A stretch of DNA of 43,507 bases from Microcaldota archaeon (GTDB taxonomy: Archaea > Micrarchaeota > Micrarchaeia > Norongarragalinales > Norongarragalinaceae). Below, one piece after another: positions 1 to 8,882 of this stretch (the first letter of the stretch is position 1; every line of letters begins with the position of its first letter). The DNA lies in contig JABWCK010000003.1 in the NCBI GenBank assembly GCA_013360305.1, positions 1-43,507 on the forward strand. Direction: 5' to 3'. Made by a program: the position numbers and the translations under genes. The notes beneath the pieces were generated by a model that saw nothing but the letters and a program-made list of their open reading frames with translations, was not told the origin of the DNA and made no database searches.

Positions 1-1185
1 TCCATGGACTGGGTCAAAAGCGGCGAAGGACTGCCTGAATTACTAGTATTCTTGTCCGGATTGGCTCAAAAATTCTTGCAAAACAAGATTGAATTGCACG
101 AAAACACTACCGGCAAAGCCAGCATTCTTGAAGTACGCGAAGAAACCGGTTTGGGAAAAACACTAGACGTGATTTTGTACGACGGAGTAATCAGGGAAGG
201 CGATCGTATAGCGTTCGCTACTTTTTCAGGGCCAGTTGTTTCTAAAGTCAAAGCATTACTCAAACCAAAGCCGTTGAACGACATGCGTGATCCCAAGCAA
301 AAATTCTTGCCAGTAGAAAGCGTTATCGCGGCTAGCGGAGTAAAAATTAGTTGCGAGCACGCTGACGAAGCAATCGCTGGTTCTTCACTAATAGTAGTTG
401 AAGGCGATGACGCGGATGAATTAAAAGAAATCAGTGAAGAAGTAAAAGAAATCGTCCACGAGTCTGAAGAAGACGGAGTAATAGTGAAAGCAGATACGCT
501 CGGTAGTTTGGAAGCGATAGTAAAATTGTTTACAGCTGAAGGAATACCAGTTAAAGTAGCAGGAATAGGCAATCCTAGCATTAGTGAAGTCATTAAAGCA
601 GCTTCAATTAAAGCCAAAAATCCCTTGTTGGGAGTAGTCTTCGCGTTTCACTTGAGTGTTCCTCAAGAAGCGAAAGCAAAAGCCGAAGAAGAAGACGTCA
701 AATTGTTTGATGAAAAAATAATTTACAACTTAATCGAAGGATACAAGCAATGGAAGCAAGAAATGCTCGACAAAGAAAAAAAAGAAGCATTCTCCAATTT
801 GAATTACCCATGCAAAATACTATTAATTCCAGGAATGTGCTTCCGCGCAAGCAATCCAGCGATTTTTGGAGTTGAAGTGCTTGAAGGAAAAATCAAGCCA
901 GGCATCAAGCTAGTCAAAGAAGACGGAACTGAAGTCGGAACAGTAAAAAACGTTCAAGACAAGAAAGAAACCCTACAAGAAGCCAAGAAAGGAATGCAAA
1001 TCGCAATATCAATGAACGAACCATTCTATGGACGACAAATCAAAGAAAAAGACGAATTGTACTCCGTATTATACAAAAACGACTTTAAAGCATTCGAAGG
1101 CAAATACTCTCAGTCCTTGAACGAGGACGAAAAAGAATTATTAAAGAAAATAAAGGCAATAACCGGAAAAACAACCGGTTTTTAA
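1..1185 (+). CDS. infB: Translation initiation factor aIF5B, C-terminal part (5' truncated by window edge)
   Basis: This is the C-terminal part of the archaeal IF2/eIF5B-type GTPase, which promotes ribosomal subunit joining. The frame is open to the left edge, so the GTPase domain lies outside the window. The 393 visible residues start with the end of the G domain and the beta-barrel domain II (GKASILEVREETGLGKTLDV). Domain III follows (DGVIVKADTLGSLEAIVKLF), then the long connecting helix and the C-terminal barrel domain IV (PGMCFRASNPAIFGVEVLEG). The ATG at position 4 is internal to the family, not a true start. eS6 follows 88 bases downstream on the same strand. The family assignment is firm; only the N-terminus is missing. 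Confidence 0.95.
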   Translation, partial: SMDWVKSGEGLPELLVFLSGLAQKFLQNKIELHENTTGKASILEVREETGLGKTLDVILYDGVIREGDRIAFATFSGPVVSKVKALLKPKPLNDMRDPKQKFLPVESVIAASGVKISCEHADEAIAGSSLIVVEGDDADELKEISEEVKEIVHESEEDGVIVKADTLGSLEAIVKLFTAEGIPVKVAGIGNPSISEVIKAASIKAKNPLLGVVFAFHLSVPQEAKAKAEEEDVKLFDEKIIYNLIEGYKQWKQEMLDKEKKEAFSNLNYPCKILLIPGMCFRASNPAIFGVEVLEGKIKPGIKLVKEDGTEVGTVKNVQDKKETLQEAKKGMQIAISMNEPFYGRQIKEKDELYSVLYKNDFKAFEGKYSQSLNEDEKELLKKIKAITGKTTGF

Positions 1186-1273
1186 GCGTACAGAAGGAAT
1201 TAAAAAGCCTTGAACGAAAAATATTATTCCTTGTTTTAAGCAAAAATTTTTACATTTAATAGGTGATTGAGTT

Positions 1274-1669
1274 TTGAAGATTGTATTTTCAGAGAAAGGA
1301 CAAACTTTCCAGAAAGAAGTAGAGAAAGGAAAAGAAAACCAACTAGTAGGCAAGAAAATTGGCGACGTAATTGAAGGCGGAATCATTGGCTTGACTGGTT
1401 ACAAACTAAAAATAACCGGCGGTTCAAACACTGAAGGAACACCAATGAGAGCAGAAATTGCTAGCAGTTCCAAAACTAAAGCATTGGTTTCAGGCGGACC
1501 AGGAATCAAACACTTAATCAAAGGAGAACGCAGGAAAAAGAGCGTTGCAGGAAACACTGTATCCGAAAGAACCGCTCAAATAAACACTAACATTGCTGAA
1601 AAAGGATCCCAAAGCCTAGCAGACTTAGGCTTTACTCCAAAAGCCAAGGAAGAAAAGAAAGCAGAATAA
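1274..1669 (+). CDS. rps6e: 30S ribosomal protein eS6
   Basis: This is eS6, a small-subunit ribosomal protein of archaea and eukaryotes. The 131 residues carry the family core: a beta-rich N-terminus (MKIVFSEKGQTFQKEVE), the GYKLKITGGSNTEGTPMR motif and GPGIKHLIKGERRKKSVAGNTVS. The C-terminal tail is basic and short, as in other archaea. The start is TTG at 1274, chosen because an AGGTGA ribosome-binding site lies at 1261-1266 and the protein then begins exactly where the family does. It stands downstream of aIF5B, a common archaeal translation-gene pairing. A T-rich tract follows the stop. Confidence 0.96.
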   Translation: MKIVFSEKGQTFQKEVEKGKENQLVGKKIGDVIEGGIIGLTGYKLKITGGSNTEGTPMRAEIASSSKTKALVSGGPGIKHLIKGERRKKSVAGNTVSERTAQINTNIAEKGSQSLADLGFTPKAKEEKKAE

Positions 1670-1675
1670 TTCACC

Positions 1676-1697
1676 CTACCTCTAATTTTTTTTTTCA
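1676..1697 (+). terminator. T-rich terminator after eS6
   Basis: A pyrimidine-rich tract with a run of ten T directly follows the eS6 stop codon. Archaeal RNA polymerase terminates on such T-runs. The same kind of tract (T5-8, AA, T5-9) follows both protease genes and the gene ending at 38652, so it appears to be a habitual terminator form here. Confidence 0.5.
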
Positions 1698-1701
1698 AAA
1701 A

Positions 1702-1752
1702 GCTTTTAAGTTTCTAGTTCTTACTCCTATTCGAATATTTTTATCGAGGTGG
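1702..1752 (+). promoter_or_regulatory. Promoter and strong RBS of the first secreted protease
   Basis: An A/T-rich TATA-like element (GCTTTTAAGTTT at 1702-1713) lies about 50 bases before the ATG at 1763. GAGGTGG at 1746-1752 is a strong match to the archaeal anti-Shine-Dalgarno sequence with about 10 bases of spacing. The second protease gene has an equally strong GAGGGGG site, suggesting both are well translated. The TATA call is by eye only. Confidence 0.45.
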
Positions 1753-1762
1753 AGCTTTTATA

Positions 1763-3772
1763 ATGAATGGAAAACTAGTTGCTTTAGTCTTATTTACCTT
1801 ATTATTACTACCCATAATGGTAGATGCCAGCACTAATACTCGCCCGAGTGTACGCTACACTCAAGGCAACGTGAAAGTATTAGTATTATTAGGAAATATT
1901 GAAGGGACTGCTCCTTCAGTGACAACAACCCAAATTCAAAACGCCATTAATACGGTTAAAAATAATTACGCCGGTTACAGTTACGGCAAAATGAATATTG
2001 AATTCAACCCTTCAACAGACATTAAAACAGTAAACGTAGACTTAGACTTACCCTTATACCAAAACGTTGCACAAGTATTCGTCAGCTGGAATAATTTAGA
2101 CAAGAAAATGAGAGAATTATTCTGGTGTTCACTAGGCGCTAACGGAATTACTCAAATCGTCGCATCACAAGCATTCAAGACAGGCGTCTTAACTCCAACA
2201 CAAGCAAGCGAGTACGAACACGTAATAGTAATCGTTCCATATGCTTACTGGAACAATCCAGACGGAAGCAAGTGTTCATCTGCACCAGGATTCGGAAGCA
2301 GGGGAACTAGCGAAATAATCAACCCCTCAACCGACAGAGGTTACGAAATGGGAACAATAACCGGAGCAGATACTTTATTATTAAGCGGAAACACGTTGAA
2401 CCATGAATTCAGCCACGTAATTGGTTTATGGCACTCACACGGACTAGTTTGTTCTGGCGCAACCACCGACTCTCCAGTAACGGCTAATTGCATATACCAA
2501 GCTAATGCACAACCAGGCGGAGGAGTAGGAATTGGCTTCATTAGCGAAGCAGGTTCTCCACCAGCAAGCAGTCCTTCAAGATATCAACAAACGTTTACTG
2601 CTGATGCTCAAGGAACTCAAACGTATTTTGGTTCTAAACTAGTTTACTTAAAGTACTTGAACACCGGTAACATGGGTTCAGCTTCAGCGACTAGCGTACA
2701 ATCATATACTTTAACCCCAATACAAAACACTCCAACAAGCACTAGCGAGAATAAAGTAGTAAAAATAACTAAACAAATACCATGCACTCTAAGCAGTTGC
2801 CCTTCAATAAGACATTACTACTACGTCGAGTATAGAAGCGATGGAAAAGTATACGTTTATGCAGGAAATGATGGAGGAATGGCTGAAACCAGCACGGACA
2901 CTATTGACGTAAACAGCTTTTTAGTAAAAGGATACACTGCTGGACAATTATTCAGAGATACGATTACAGGAGTAGACGTATTAGTTGAAAGTATTTCAAA
3001 CGGACAAGCAGTAGTAAAAGTAGGCCCAGCAGGATCATTAAACAGTGGTTCAAGCAGCGGCGGAATTGGTTTTGATTTAACTCAAGCAAATCCATCACCA
3101 AACCCAGTAAAACCAGGAAGCAATATTATTTACCAAGCACAATGGACTCAAACTAACACCAACGCTAAAGTATTCAGAGTATGCGCTAGCAACAGCGTAA
3201 CTTCAACTGGAAGTTGTACTGGAACAAGCATTTGTGAAAGCGGAGCTACTACATCCACTATCGCAGCATGCAGTGATACGGCTTCACTAAGCGAAGGAAC
3301 ATACACTAGATACGGATTTACGTGCTTAACTGGAAGCGGAACTTGTACTCCGGCTAAAACAATCACGATAACTGTTAGTTACGGTCTAAATCCTACTCCA
3401 ACCGCAACACCCACTCCAACCCCAACGCCTACTGCGACTCCAACACCCACGCCAACAGCTACTCCAACGCCAACTATAACGATCAGTGAAGCAATGGTCT
3501 TCCCAACCAACATACAAGGCGGAAGGCTAGCGGCTATAACTGCAGCATGGACTTCAAGCGGAAGAACTAGAATCAAAGTATGCGATTCAACAGTATTAAA
3601 CGGAGTAAACTGCGCGGGTACAACGATTTGTTCTGGACAACTTAATTCTAACGGGTTAGGATTCTGCTACAAGACTGCTCCAACTACTCCAGGAACATAC
3701 ACGTACTATGCATACGCTTGCACTGGAAGCGCTTGCAGTAGTCCAAAAACAATTACAATGAAAGTAAACTAA
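1763..3772 (+). CDS. Secreted metzincin-type metalloprotease with Pro-Thr linker and C-terminal beta domains
   Basis: A 669-residue secreted protein. Residues 1-22 form a classical signal peptide (KLVALVLFTLLLLPIMVDA). The catalytic zinc motif HEFSHVIGLWH spans residues 214-224 and fits HExxHxxGxxH, with H214, H218 and H224 as ligands and E215 as the base. The motif and the later YYYVEYRS segment resemble gametolysin-like (M11) peptidases, but I see no clear YGDxxDxMG-type Met-turn as in the neighbouring paralog, so activity is less certain. A Cys-containing beta-sandwich-like module lies at about 435-540. A Pro-Thr-Ala linker follows, then a second module of the same type. The substrate is unknown; the location is extracellular or on the cell surface. 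The start is fixed by a strong RBS. Confidence 0.8.
   Translation: MNGKLVALVLFTLLLLPIMVDASTNTRPSVRYTQGNVKVLVLLGNIEGTAPSVTTTQIQNAINTVKNNYAGYSYGKMNIEFNPSTDIKTVNVDLDLPLYQNVAQVFVSWNNLDKKMRELFWCSLGANGITQIVASQAFKTGVLTPTQASEYEHVIVIVPYAYWNNPDGSKCSSAPGFGSRGTSEIINPSTDRGYEMGTITGADTLLLSGNTLNHEFSHVIGLWHSHGLVCSGATTDSPVTANCIYQANAQPGGGVGIGFISEAGSPPASSPSRYQQTFTADAQGTQTYFGSKLVYLKYLNTGNMGSASATSVQSYTLTPIQNTPTSTSENKVVKITKQIPCTLSSCPSIRHYYYVEYRSDGKVYVYAGNDGGMAETSTDTIDVNSFLVKGYTAGQLFRDTITGVDVLVESISNGQAVVKVGPAGSLNSGSSSGGIGFDLTQANPSPNPVKPGSNIIYQAQWTQTNTNAKVFRVCASNSVTSTGSCTGTSICESGATTSTIAACSDTASLSEGTYTRYGFTCLTGSGTCTPAKTITITVSYGLNPTPTATPTPTPTPTATPTPTPTATPTPTITISEAMVFPTNIQGGRLAAITAAWTSSGRTRIKVCDSTVLNGVNCAGTTICSGQLNSNGLGFCYKTAPTTPGTYTYYAYACTGSACSSPKTITMKVN
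3390..3477 (+). repeat. Pro-Thr coding minisatellite, protease 1 linker
   Basis: Degenerate 6-base units of the CCAACN/CCTACN type encode alternating Pro-Thr with some Ala. The tract separates two folded modules and is a probable extended, O-glycosylatable linker. The antisense frame reads as Val-Gly repeats and is not a gene. Confidence 0.8.
3599..3674 (+). repeat. 76-base exact repeat shared by both protease genes, copy 1
   Basis: Positions 3599-3674 are identical to 6738-6813 in the next gene. They encode the core of the last C-terminal module ([15 protein letters not shown] and following residues). Flanking sequence is only similar, so this looks like a patch of recent gene conversion or recombination. 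Confidence 0.9.
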
Positions 3773-3809
3773 CTTCTTCCCGTTTTTTCCTCTTTTTAAT
3801 TTTTTTTTA
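3773..3809 (+). terminator. T-rich terminator after protease 1
   Basis: A pyrimidine-rich stretch ending in a nine-T run immediately follows the stop. It is similar in form to the tracts after eS6 and protease 2. No hairpin is evident. Confidence 0.45.
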
Positions 3810-3890
3810 CCTCGACAAACTAAAGAAAGCTTTATTAATTTTTTAACTGTTAAAATTCTGATCATAATTTTGACGAGGGGGATTCATTAA

Positions 3891-6800
3891 ATGAAAAAAA
3901 TATTCTTACTAGCTGTAGCGTTATTGTTTTTAGGTGCTTTAAGCGTGCAAGCACACGTTTTGCCGGTTGATTATACTAACGAGTTAACCGCAGAAAATAG
4001 AGTTATTACTCAAGACAATACACTATCAACAAGTATTGATTCATACGTAACTGCGCCATCTAGCCAAAAAACTGAAATGGCTAAAGAACTTAAAAGAAAG
4101 GCACAAGACCGAATTAACAAATTAGAGGAATTAATGAAAAAGAACCCCAAGAGGGCAGCTAATTTATTAAACAGATTACGCGCATCAACTAAAACATCCC
4201 AATTGCCGCCTCAAGTAACTGCTTGGATGGAAAAACAAGCTACTTTGAAAGGACGAACGATAGTAATGGATACTGGCGAAGTAATTCTTCAAACAACTGA
4301 ACAACAAGGAAACTACCCACAAGGATTCTTTATAGCAATGTACTTAGACAAGAATGATTACCCTAACGCAGAATTACCTTTCGACAATGATGACGAAGTA
4401 ACTGTTTCAGGCACTTTAGTTGGAAACGTAATGGCATTAAGCAACGCCAATAATCAAATCAGAATTACAGGAAGAAACAAGTACGCTAACGAGCCAGACT
4501 TGAGTTTTGCAACGAAACCATCAACCGCATACACTACAGGCACTAACAGAATTCTAGGCGCAATCGTTACTACTACCGGCAACACTCAAATAACTAACCC
4601 TACTTCAATAGCTAGTTTAGGAACTCAATTAAATGATTTCTTCAAGCAAAATTCTTACGACAAACTAGACATGAAACTAGAATCAGGCGACATTTACCAA
4701 TTAGTAGTCGACTTGAACGAACCACTAGTGCCAAAATACTATTCTATTTACGGTGACCCCACTGCAACCGTCGGAGACGTATTTACTTGCGGAGCAGGAG
4801 GAAGCGGAATTTACCACGTTTCAGGAAAGAACGCTCCAGCAGGAATAAACTTCAACAATTACGACTTTATTCAAGTATATTTAGGAAAAATTGGTGACGG
4901 CACTGGCCAATACCAATGCAACGTTGGAGGAATTGGATCTATCGGAACAGGAAACGTACTAACCAACGCACCAGTAGGAAGTTATACTACTCGCGAAATG
5001 GGAATGAGTATAATCAAAAGCGTCAGCCTTGGCGTAACTGGACACGAGTTAGGACACAACATGGGATTCCAACACTCTAATGCAATCAAATGCGGAACTT
5101 CAACAATGACTGACACTTGCTTGACTTCAAACAACTTCCAAAACGGTCAAGGAACTGTCGGAACAGAATACGGCGACAGATTTGACACTATGGGCAACGC
5201 AGGTTCAGCAAGACACTACAATTCTTTACACAAGTACTACATTGGATGGATGCCTGCAGGCAACAAAGCAATTGCTGCAAGCGGAACTAACATCTACAAC
5301 TTGAAGCAAATGGAAAACGCTGCTACAGGAACTCAAATACTAGAAATACCAAAAACATTGACTTGCACTGGCTGCAGTTCTCCAACCTACAAATACTACT
5401 TAGAATACAGGTATCCTAGCGGAAGAGATTCAAGCGTTCCAGCAGGAGTACAATTAAGAATCGGAACACTAACCGGCTCTGGATCGGGTTCTAACTCTAT
5501 AGAACACAAGCCAGCATTACTAGACTTGAAACCATCTACCAGCACCTTCGATGATGCTTACTTAGCAGCAGGAGAAACTTACTACGATACTAGAACTAAT
5601 TGGGGTTTCAGAGTAGATTCAATAAACAACCAAGAAGCAGTAATCACACTAAATTTAGACGGCCCAGTTACAGGCGGAACACCCACTCCAACGCCTACAC
5701 CTACTCCGACTCCAACACCTACGCCAACCCCGACTCCTACACCCACTCCTGTACCAGCACCAACAGTTAATACCGCGAGTGCTCAACCAAACCCAGTAAT
5801 TACTGGACAAAACGTTCAATTCAGTGGTTCATGGACTAACCCTTCAGGAAACGGAGTAGTATTCAAGATTTGCTCAACTAACTCAGTAATACCAAGCGGG
5901 TCATGTGCTGGAACGAATATTTGCACAGTTACTTCGCCATCAAGTCCATCATCATGCACTGCTTCAGCGCCAACCCCTGGTAGTTACAACTACTATGCAT
6001 TCGCTTGTGACTCAATAGAACCAGGTAAATGCTCTACTGGAAGATTAGTTAGCTTTACAGTAAATCCTGCACCTACTCCAACGCCTACACCCACTCCGAC
6101 ACCAACCCCAACGCCTACACCCACTCCAACACCGACACCAACCCCAACTGCAACACCTACTCCAACGCCAACAGCAATACCAAAACCAAGCATTAACACT
6201 CTAACCGGATTGCCAAACCCTGCTAAGACTGGAGAAACAGTCAACTACCAAGCACAATGGACTCAATCAACTAACGAAAACAAGTTGTTGAGAATTTGCT
6301 CAAGCAACGCAGTAACCAGTTCAGGTTTATGCAATGCAGTGCAAATATGTGAATCTTCACAAACCACAGGAACACAAGCAGGTTGTTCAGACGAAGCACC
6401 ATTAAGCGTAGGAACATACACTTACTACGGATTTGTTTGCAACACTGCAAACCCTGCAAGTTGTTCTAACGGCAAATCAGTTACTCTAACCGTAGAATTA
6501 ACCCCAACACCCACTCCAACTCCAACGGCTACACCAACTCCAACACCCACTCCGATTCCAACGGCTACGCCAACTCCAACGCCTACTGCGACTCCAACTC
6601 CTACACCAACTGGACCAAAATTAAATGAAGCAGTAGTATTCCCCTCAAGCGTTAGTCCAGGTAAGCTAAACATCTACTACGCAGCATGGGACTCTAACGT
6701 TAGAACGAGAATACGTGTTTGCGCAACTCAAGGATTGAACGGAGTAAACTGCGCGGGTACAACGATTTGTTCTGGACAACTTAATTCTAACGGGTTAGGA

Positions 6801-6911
6801 TTCTGCTACAAGAACGCGCCAACTATAAGCGGAACGTACAATTACTACGTGTATGCTTGCACTGGAAGCGCTTGTAGTAGTCCAAAACAAGTAACGCTAC
6901 GCGTAAACTAA
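3891..6911 (+). CDS. Large secreted gametolysin-like metalloprotease with three Pro-Thr linkers
   Basis: A 1006-residue secreted protein and paralog of the preceding gene. It has a signal peptide (residues 1-22), then a charged helical segment (about 60-110) that may be a propeptide. The zinc motif [11 protein letters not shown] lies at 385-395 (H385, E386, H389, H395). A downstream [10 protein letters not shown] matches the metzincin Met-turn, and [12 protein letters not shown] and YYLEYR match the gametolysin (M11) pattern. Two homologous Cys-containing beta modules follow, then a terminal module. All are separated by Pro-Thr linkers. The terminal module shares 76 identical bases with the upstream gene. 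A GAGGGGGAT ribosome site precedes the ATG. Function is inferred as degradation of extracellular or host-surface protein; the substrate is unknown. Confidence 0.85.
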   Translation: MKKIFLLAVALLFLGALSVQAHVLPVDYTNELTAENRVITQDNTLSTSIDSYVTAPSSQKTEMAKELKRKAQDRINKLEELMKKNPKRAANLLNRLRASTKTSQLPPQVTAWMEKQATLKGRTIVMDTGEVILQTTEQQGNYPQGFFIAMYLDKNDYPNAELPFDNDDEVTVSGTLVGNVMALSNANNQIRITGRNKYANEPDLSFATKPSTAYTTGTNRILGAIVTTTGNTQITNPTSIASLGTQLNDFFKQNSYDKLDMKLESGDIYQLVVDLNEPLVPKYYSIYGDPTATVGDVFTCGAGGSGIYHVSGKNAPAGINFNNYDFIQVYLGKIGDGTGQYQCNVGGIGSIGTGNVLTNAPVGSYTTREMGMSIIKSVSLGVTGHELGHNMGFQHSNAIKCGTSTMTDTCLTSNNFQNGQGTVGTEYGDRFDTMGNAGSARHYNSLHKYYIGWMPAGNKAIAASGTNIYNLKQMENAATGTQILEIPKTLTCTGCSSPTYKYYLEYRYPSGRDSSVPAGVQLRIGTLTGSGSGSNSIEHKPALLDLKPSTSTFDDAYLAAGETYYDTRTNWGFRVDSINNQEAVITLNLDGPVTGGTPTPTPTPTPTPTPTPTPTPTPTPVPAPTVNTASAQPNPVITGQNVQFSGSWTNPSGNGVVFKICSTNSVIPSGSCAGTNICTVTSPSSPSSCTASAPTPGSYNYYAFACDSIEPGKCSTGRLVSFTVNPAPTPTPTPTPTPTPTPTPTPTPTPTPTATPTPTPTAIPKPSINTLTGLPNPAKTGETVNYQAQWTQSTNENKLLRICSSNAVTSSGLCNAVQICESSQTTGTQAGCSDEAPLSVGTYTYYGFVCNTANPASCSNGKSVTLTVELTPTPTPTPTATPTPTPTPIPTATPTPTPTATPTPTPTGPKLNEAVVFPSSVSPGKLNIYYAAWDSNVRTRIRVCATQGLNGVNCAGTTICSGQLNSNGLGFCYKNAPTISGTYNYYVYACTGSACSSPKQVTLRVN
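5679..5750 (+). repeat. Pro-Thr coding minisatellite, protease 2 linker 1
   Basis: Near-perfect 6-base units encode an uninterrupted Pro-Thr run, marking the boundary between the catalytic region and the first C-terminal module. Unit variants differ mostly at third codon positions. Confidence 0.8.
6070..6180 (+). repeat. Pro-Thr coding minisatellite, protease 2 linker 2
   Basis: This is the longest of the linkers, about 110 bases of Pro-Thr units with one or two Ala replacements. Long runs of this kind can change length by slippage, which would alter spacer length without frameshift when whole 6-base units are lost or gained. Confidence 0.8.
6500..6611 (+). repeat. Pro-Thr coding minisatellite, protease 2 linker 3
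   Basis: Pro-Thr units with interspersed Ala and Ile precede the last module. The composition matches the single linker of the upstream paralog more closely than the other two linkers here, consistent with the shared C-terminal module having been copied together with its linker. Confidence 0.8.
6738..6813 (+). repeat. 76-base exact repeat shared by both protease genes, copy 2
   Basis: Identical to 3599-3674, direct orientation, 3139 bases apart. Recombination between the two copies would delete one protease and leave a fusion with an intact reading frame. Confidence 0.9.
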
Positions 6912-6951
6912 AAAAAAAACCTCTTTCTTTTTTCCTTCCTTTTTTTAATTT
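6912..6951. terminator. T-rich terminator of protease 2 (plus strand)
   Basis: A pyrimidine tract with runs of six and seven T follows the protease 2 stop codon and sits between two convergent genes. On the minus strand it is A-rich and lies just downstream of the dehydratase stop. Confidence 0.4.
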
Positions 6952-7287
6952 TTATAACGAGTCTATTTTCGAAGCTAGAATAAAGTCATTCTCATGCAAG
7001 CCGTTGATTTTATGAGTATACAACTCTAGTTTTAACTTGTTCCAGTCATGCAAATAAAAATTAGCGTGGTGTCCTTGCTCTTCACAAACTAGAGCTAAGT
7101 TATTAATGAAAACAATAGCTTTAGCAAAGTTTTCGAAAACTAATTCGTTAACTAAAACTAGTACGTCTTTCTTTTCTTCTATCTTCCAGCCTGGCTTTAA
7201 TTGCTTCAACAATTCCTTAGCTTCAGAAAGAGACAGTTTCGGCGCGCCGACTTTGCAAGGAACACACGATTTGTCAGACAAACTCAC
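6952..7287 (-). CDS. Pterin-4a-carbinolamine dehydratase (PCD/DCoH family)
   Basis: The family dehydrates 4a-hydroxytetrahydropterin, recycling pterin cofactor. The 111-residue product has the usual small size, a typical start (SLSDKSCVPC), and the active-site region EEQGHHANFYLHDW with the conserved His pair and a following Trp. I set the start at GTG 7287, because GTGA overlaps the TGA stop of the upstream GalT-like gene and the protein then begins like other family members. The longer frame to 7362 would read through unrelated GalT coding sequence. A GGAAG motif lies 8 bases before the GTG. Translation is probably coupled to the upstream gene. The hydroxylase partner is not visible in the window. 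Confidence 0.85.
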   Translation of the reverse strand: MSLSDKSCVPCKVGAPKLSLSEAKELLKQLKPGWKIEEKKDVLVLVNELVFENFAKAIVFINNLALVCEEQGHHANFYLHDWNKLKLELYTHKINGLHENDFILASKIDSL

Positions 7288-8141
7288 TTTAACAACTTCC
7301 GCGTTTGTTTTGTTGAAGTGCTTCGCACGATTACTCCAGCACCGTACTCTAAACCAGCCCACACGTTGCTGCGTGGGTATACTTCTACATGCAGTCGAAA
7401 ATCTCCGTCAATTCTTTGATGGAAGGCAAAAATATAGTCTTGGCAAAAACTCCACAGCTTGGAAACTCCTTTTTGAAGCAATTGAACTAACGCTAGTCCT
7501 TCTTCATCGCTTAATTCAAGCAAGTTTCGCTTTTTTTTCTTGGAAATAACCCAAAACTCGTGAGGAAAACGACCATACTTGGCAGGAACTAACGCAAAAA
7601 ACTTGTTTTCAAGAACTGCATCCTTCAATAAAGAATCATAAAAACCAGGATGCAAGTCAAAATGAGCATACTCGCTTTCAATTAACGAAGGAAGAAACGG
7701 CAATGCAATGATTTGAGAATGCTCGTGAGGAATACTAGCGCCAGCAAGCTTGCCGTGATTCTTGAACAAAAACACGCTTCGCACTCCCTTCTTTTTACTT
7801 AACTCTGAGAAACGATTCTTCCATGCTTTGAATACTAGCAAACATTGTTCTTTCGAATAGTCTTGAAACAATTCTGTTTCCTTGGGCGTTTCAACAATTA
7901 CTTCATGATGCCCGAAAGCTTTTTGTTTAGGCGAAACTATCGGAAACGCGTTCTCAAAACAACGCACACGCCAATTCTTTACATTCGGCAACGCATGCGT
8001 TGTTTCCGGAGTCATTTTCTCGTTTCCTTTAGCAAACGGATTCGGTTTTTTCTCTCCGTGCGTTATTTTAGGACGCTTTGCACGCTTGGGAGCTGAAATA
8101 ATCACTGCATCCTTACTCGAATCAACAACAAACTCGTTCAT
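7284..8141 (-). CDS. GalT-like nucleotidyltransferase (HIT superfamily)
   Basis: A 285-residue relative of galactose-1-phosphate uridylyltransferase. The N-terminal IISAPKRAKRP, the RCFENAFPIVSP motif and GHHEVIVETP match the family. The catalytic HIT motif is HEHSQ in GASIPHEHSQIIALP, whose His would carry the nucleotidyl intermediate. The family's zinc motif CPFCPGNE reads NPFAKGNE here, so both cysteines are missing and no metal site is expected there. The C-terminal half is shorter than in most GalT proteins. It may act on a different sugar phosphate or nucleotide. Its stop overlaps the GTG start of the pterin dehydratase. It is divergent from the AlkD-like gene across 44 bases. Confidence 0.8.
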   Translation of the reverse strand: MNEFVVDSSKDAVIISAPKRAKRPKITHGEKKPNPFAKGNEKMTPETTHALPNVKNWRVRCFENAFPIVSPKQKAFGHHEVIVETPKETELFQDYSKEQCLLVFKAWKNRFSELSKKKGVRSVFLFKNHGKLAGASIPHEHSQIIALPFLPSLIESEYAHFDLHPGFYDSLLKDAVLENKFFALVPAKYGRFPHEFWVISKKKKRNLLELSDEEGLALVQLLQKGVSKLWSFCQDYIFAFHQRIDGDFRLHVEVYPRSNVWAGLEYGAGVIVRSTSTKQTRKLLK

Positions 8142-8185
8142 TTTACTAGAATAACTATTTAGTAGTTAATTAAAGTAATTTACAA

Positions 8186-8842
8186 ATGAATGTGAGAGAA
8201 ATTGTTCTGGAATTAAAAAAACACGCTTCAGAAAAAAATCGTTTAGGCATGGCTAGGTTCGGCATTAACCCAACCAGCGCACTAGGCGTGAGTATTCCAG
8301 TACTGAGAGAAATCGCTAAAAAGCACAAGCGACAGCACCTTCTAGCAGCCGAGTTGTGGGCTACGCAAATACATGAAGCTAGGATCTTAGCTGCATTAAT
8401 TGATGACCCTAAACAAGTTACCGAAAAGCAAATGGAGGAATGGGTTGAGGAATTTAATTCTTGGGACTTGTGCGACCAAGCTTGCGGAAACTTGTTCGAT
8501 AAAACAGCATTCGCTTACGAAAAAGCAATAGAGTGGTCTTCAAGCAAGAAAGAATTCGTGAAGCGAGCTGGTTTTGCGTTAATGGCTTGTTTAGCAGTGC
8601 ATGACAAGAAAGCTAGCAATACCGTGTTTGAAAGTTTCTTGCCACTAATTGAACGCGAGTCAAGTGATGAGCGAAATTTCGTGAAGAAAGCAGTGAATTG
8701 GTCGTTGCGACAAATAGGTAAACGCAATCCTGAATTAAACAAGAAAGCGCTTAAGCTAGCTAGGAAATTAAAAGAATCTGACAGCAAGCCGGCTAGGTGG
8801 ATTGGTTCTGATGCAGTGCGTGAGCTAGAAAAAAAGTTTTAA
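8186..8842 (+). CDS. AlkD-like DNA alkylation repair protein
   Basis: A 218-residue HEAT-repeat-like DNA alkylation repair protein that removes positively charged alkylated bases. Family features include the N-terminal RLGMARFGINPTSALGVSIPVLREIAK, the central SWDLCDQACGNLF, and the characteristic NFVKKAVNWSLRQIGKRN. The WDLCD segment corresponds to the region holding the catalytic Trp and Asp. The ATG lies close behind an A/T-rich stretch and no ribosome site is obvious, so a leaderless transcript is likely. The gene stands alone between divergent and convergent neighbours. Confidence 0.92.
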   Translation: MNVREIVLELKKHASEKNRLGMARFGINPTSALGVSIPVLREIAKKHKRQHLLAAELWATQIHEARILAALIDDPKQVTEKQMEEWVEEFNSWDLCDQACGNLFDKTAFAYEKAIEWSSSKKEFVKRAGFALMACLAVHDKKASNTVFESFLPLIERESSDERNFVKKAVNWSLRQIGKRNPELNKKALKLARKLKESDSKPARWIGSDAVRELEKKF

Positions 8843-8882
8843 AAAAAAAAATTAGAAGGAAAAAAAAAAGGAAAGAATGTGC

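Noticed and set aside
5679-5750. Short regularly repeated units considered as a CRISPR array
   Set aside because: Units are 6 bases, contiguous, degenerate at third positions and in frame; there are no spacers, leader or cas genes.
3379-6673. Minus-strand frames rich in Val-Gly repeats (for example 3379-3576, 5993-6244 and 6425-6673)
   Set aside because: They are antisense readings of the Pro-Thr coding minisatellites of the protease genes and have no start signals or family match.
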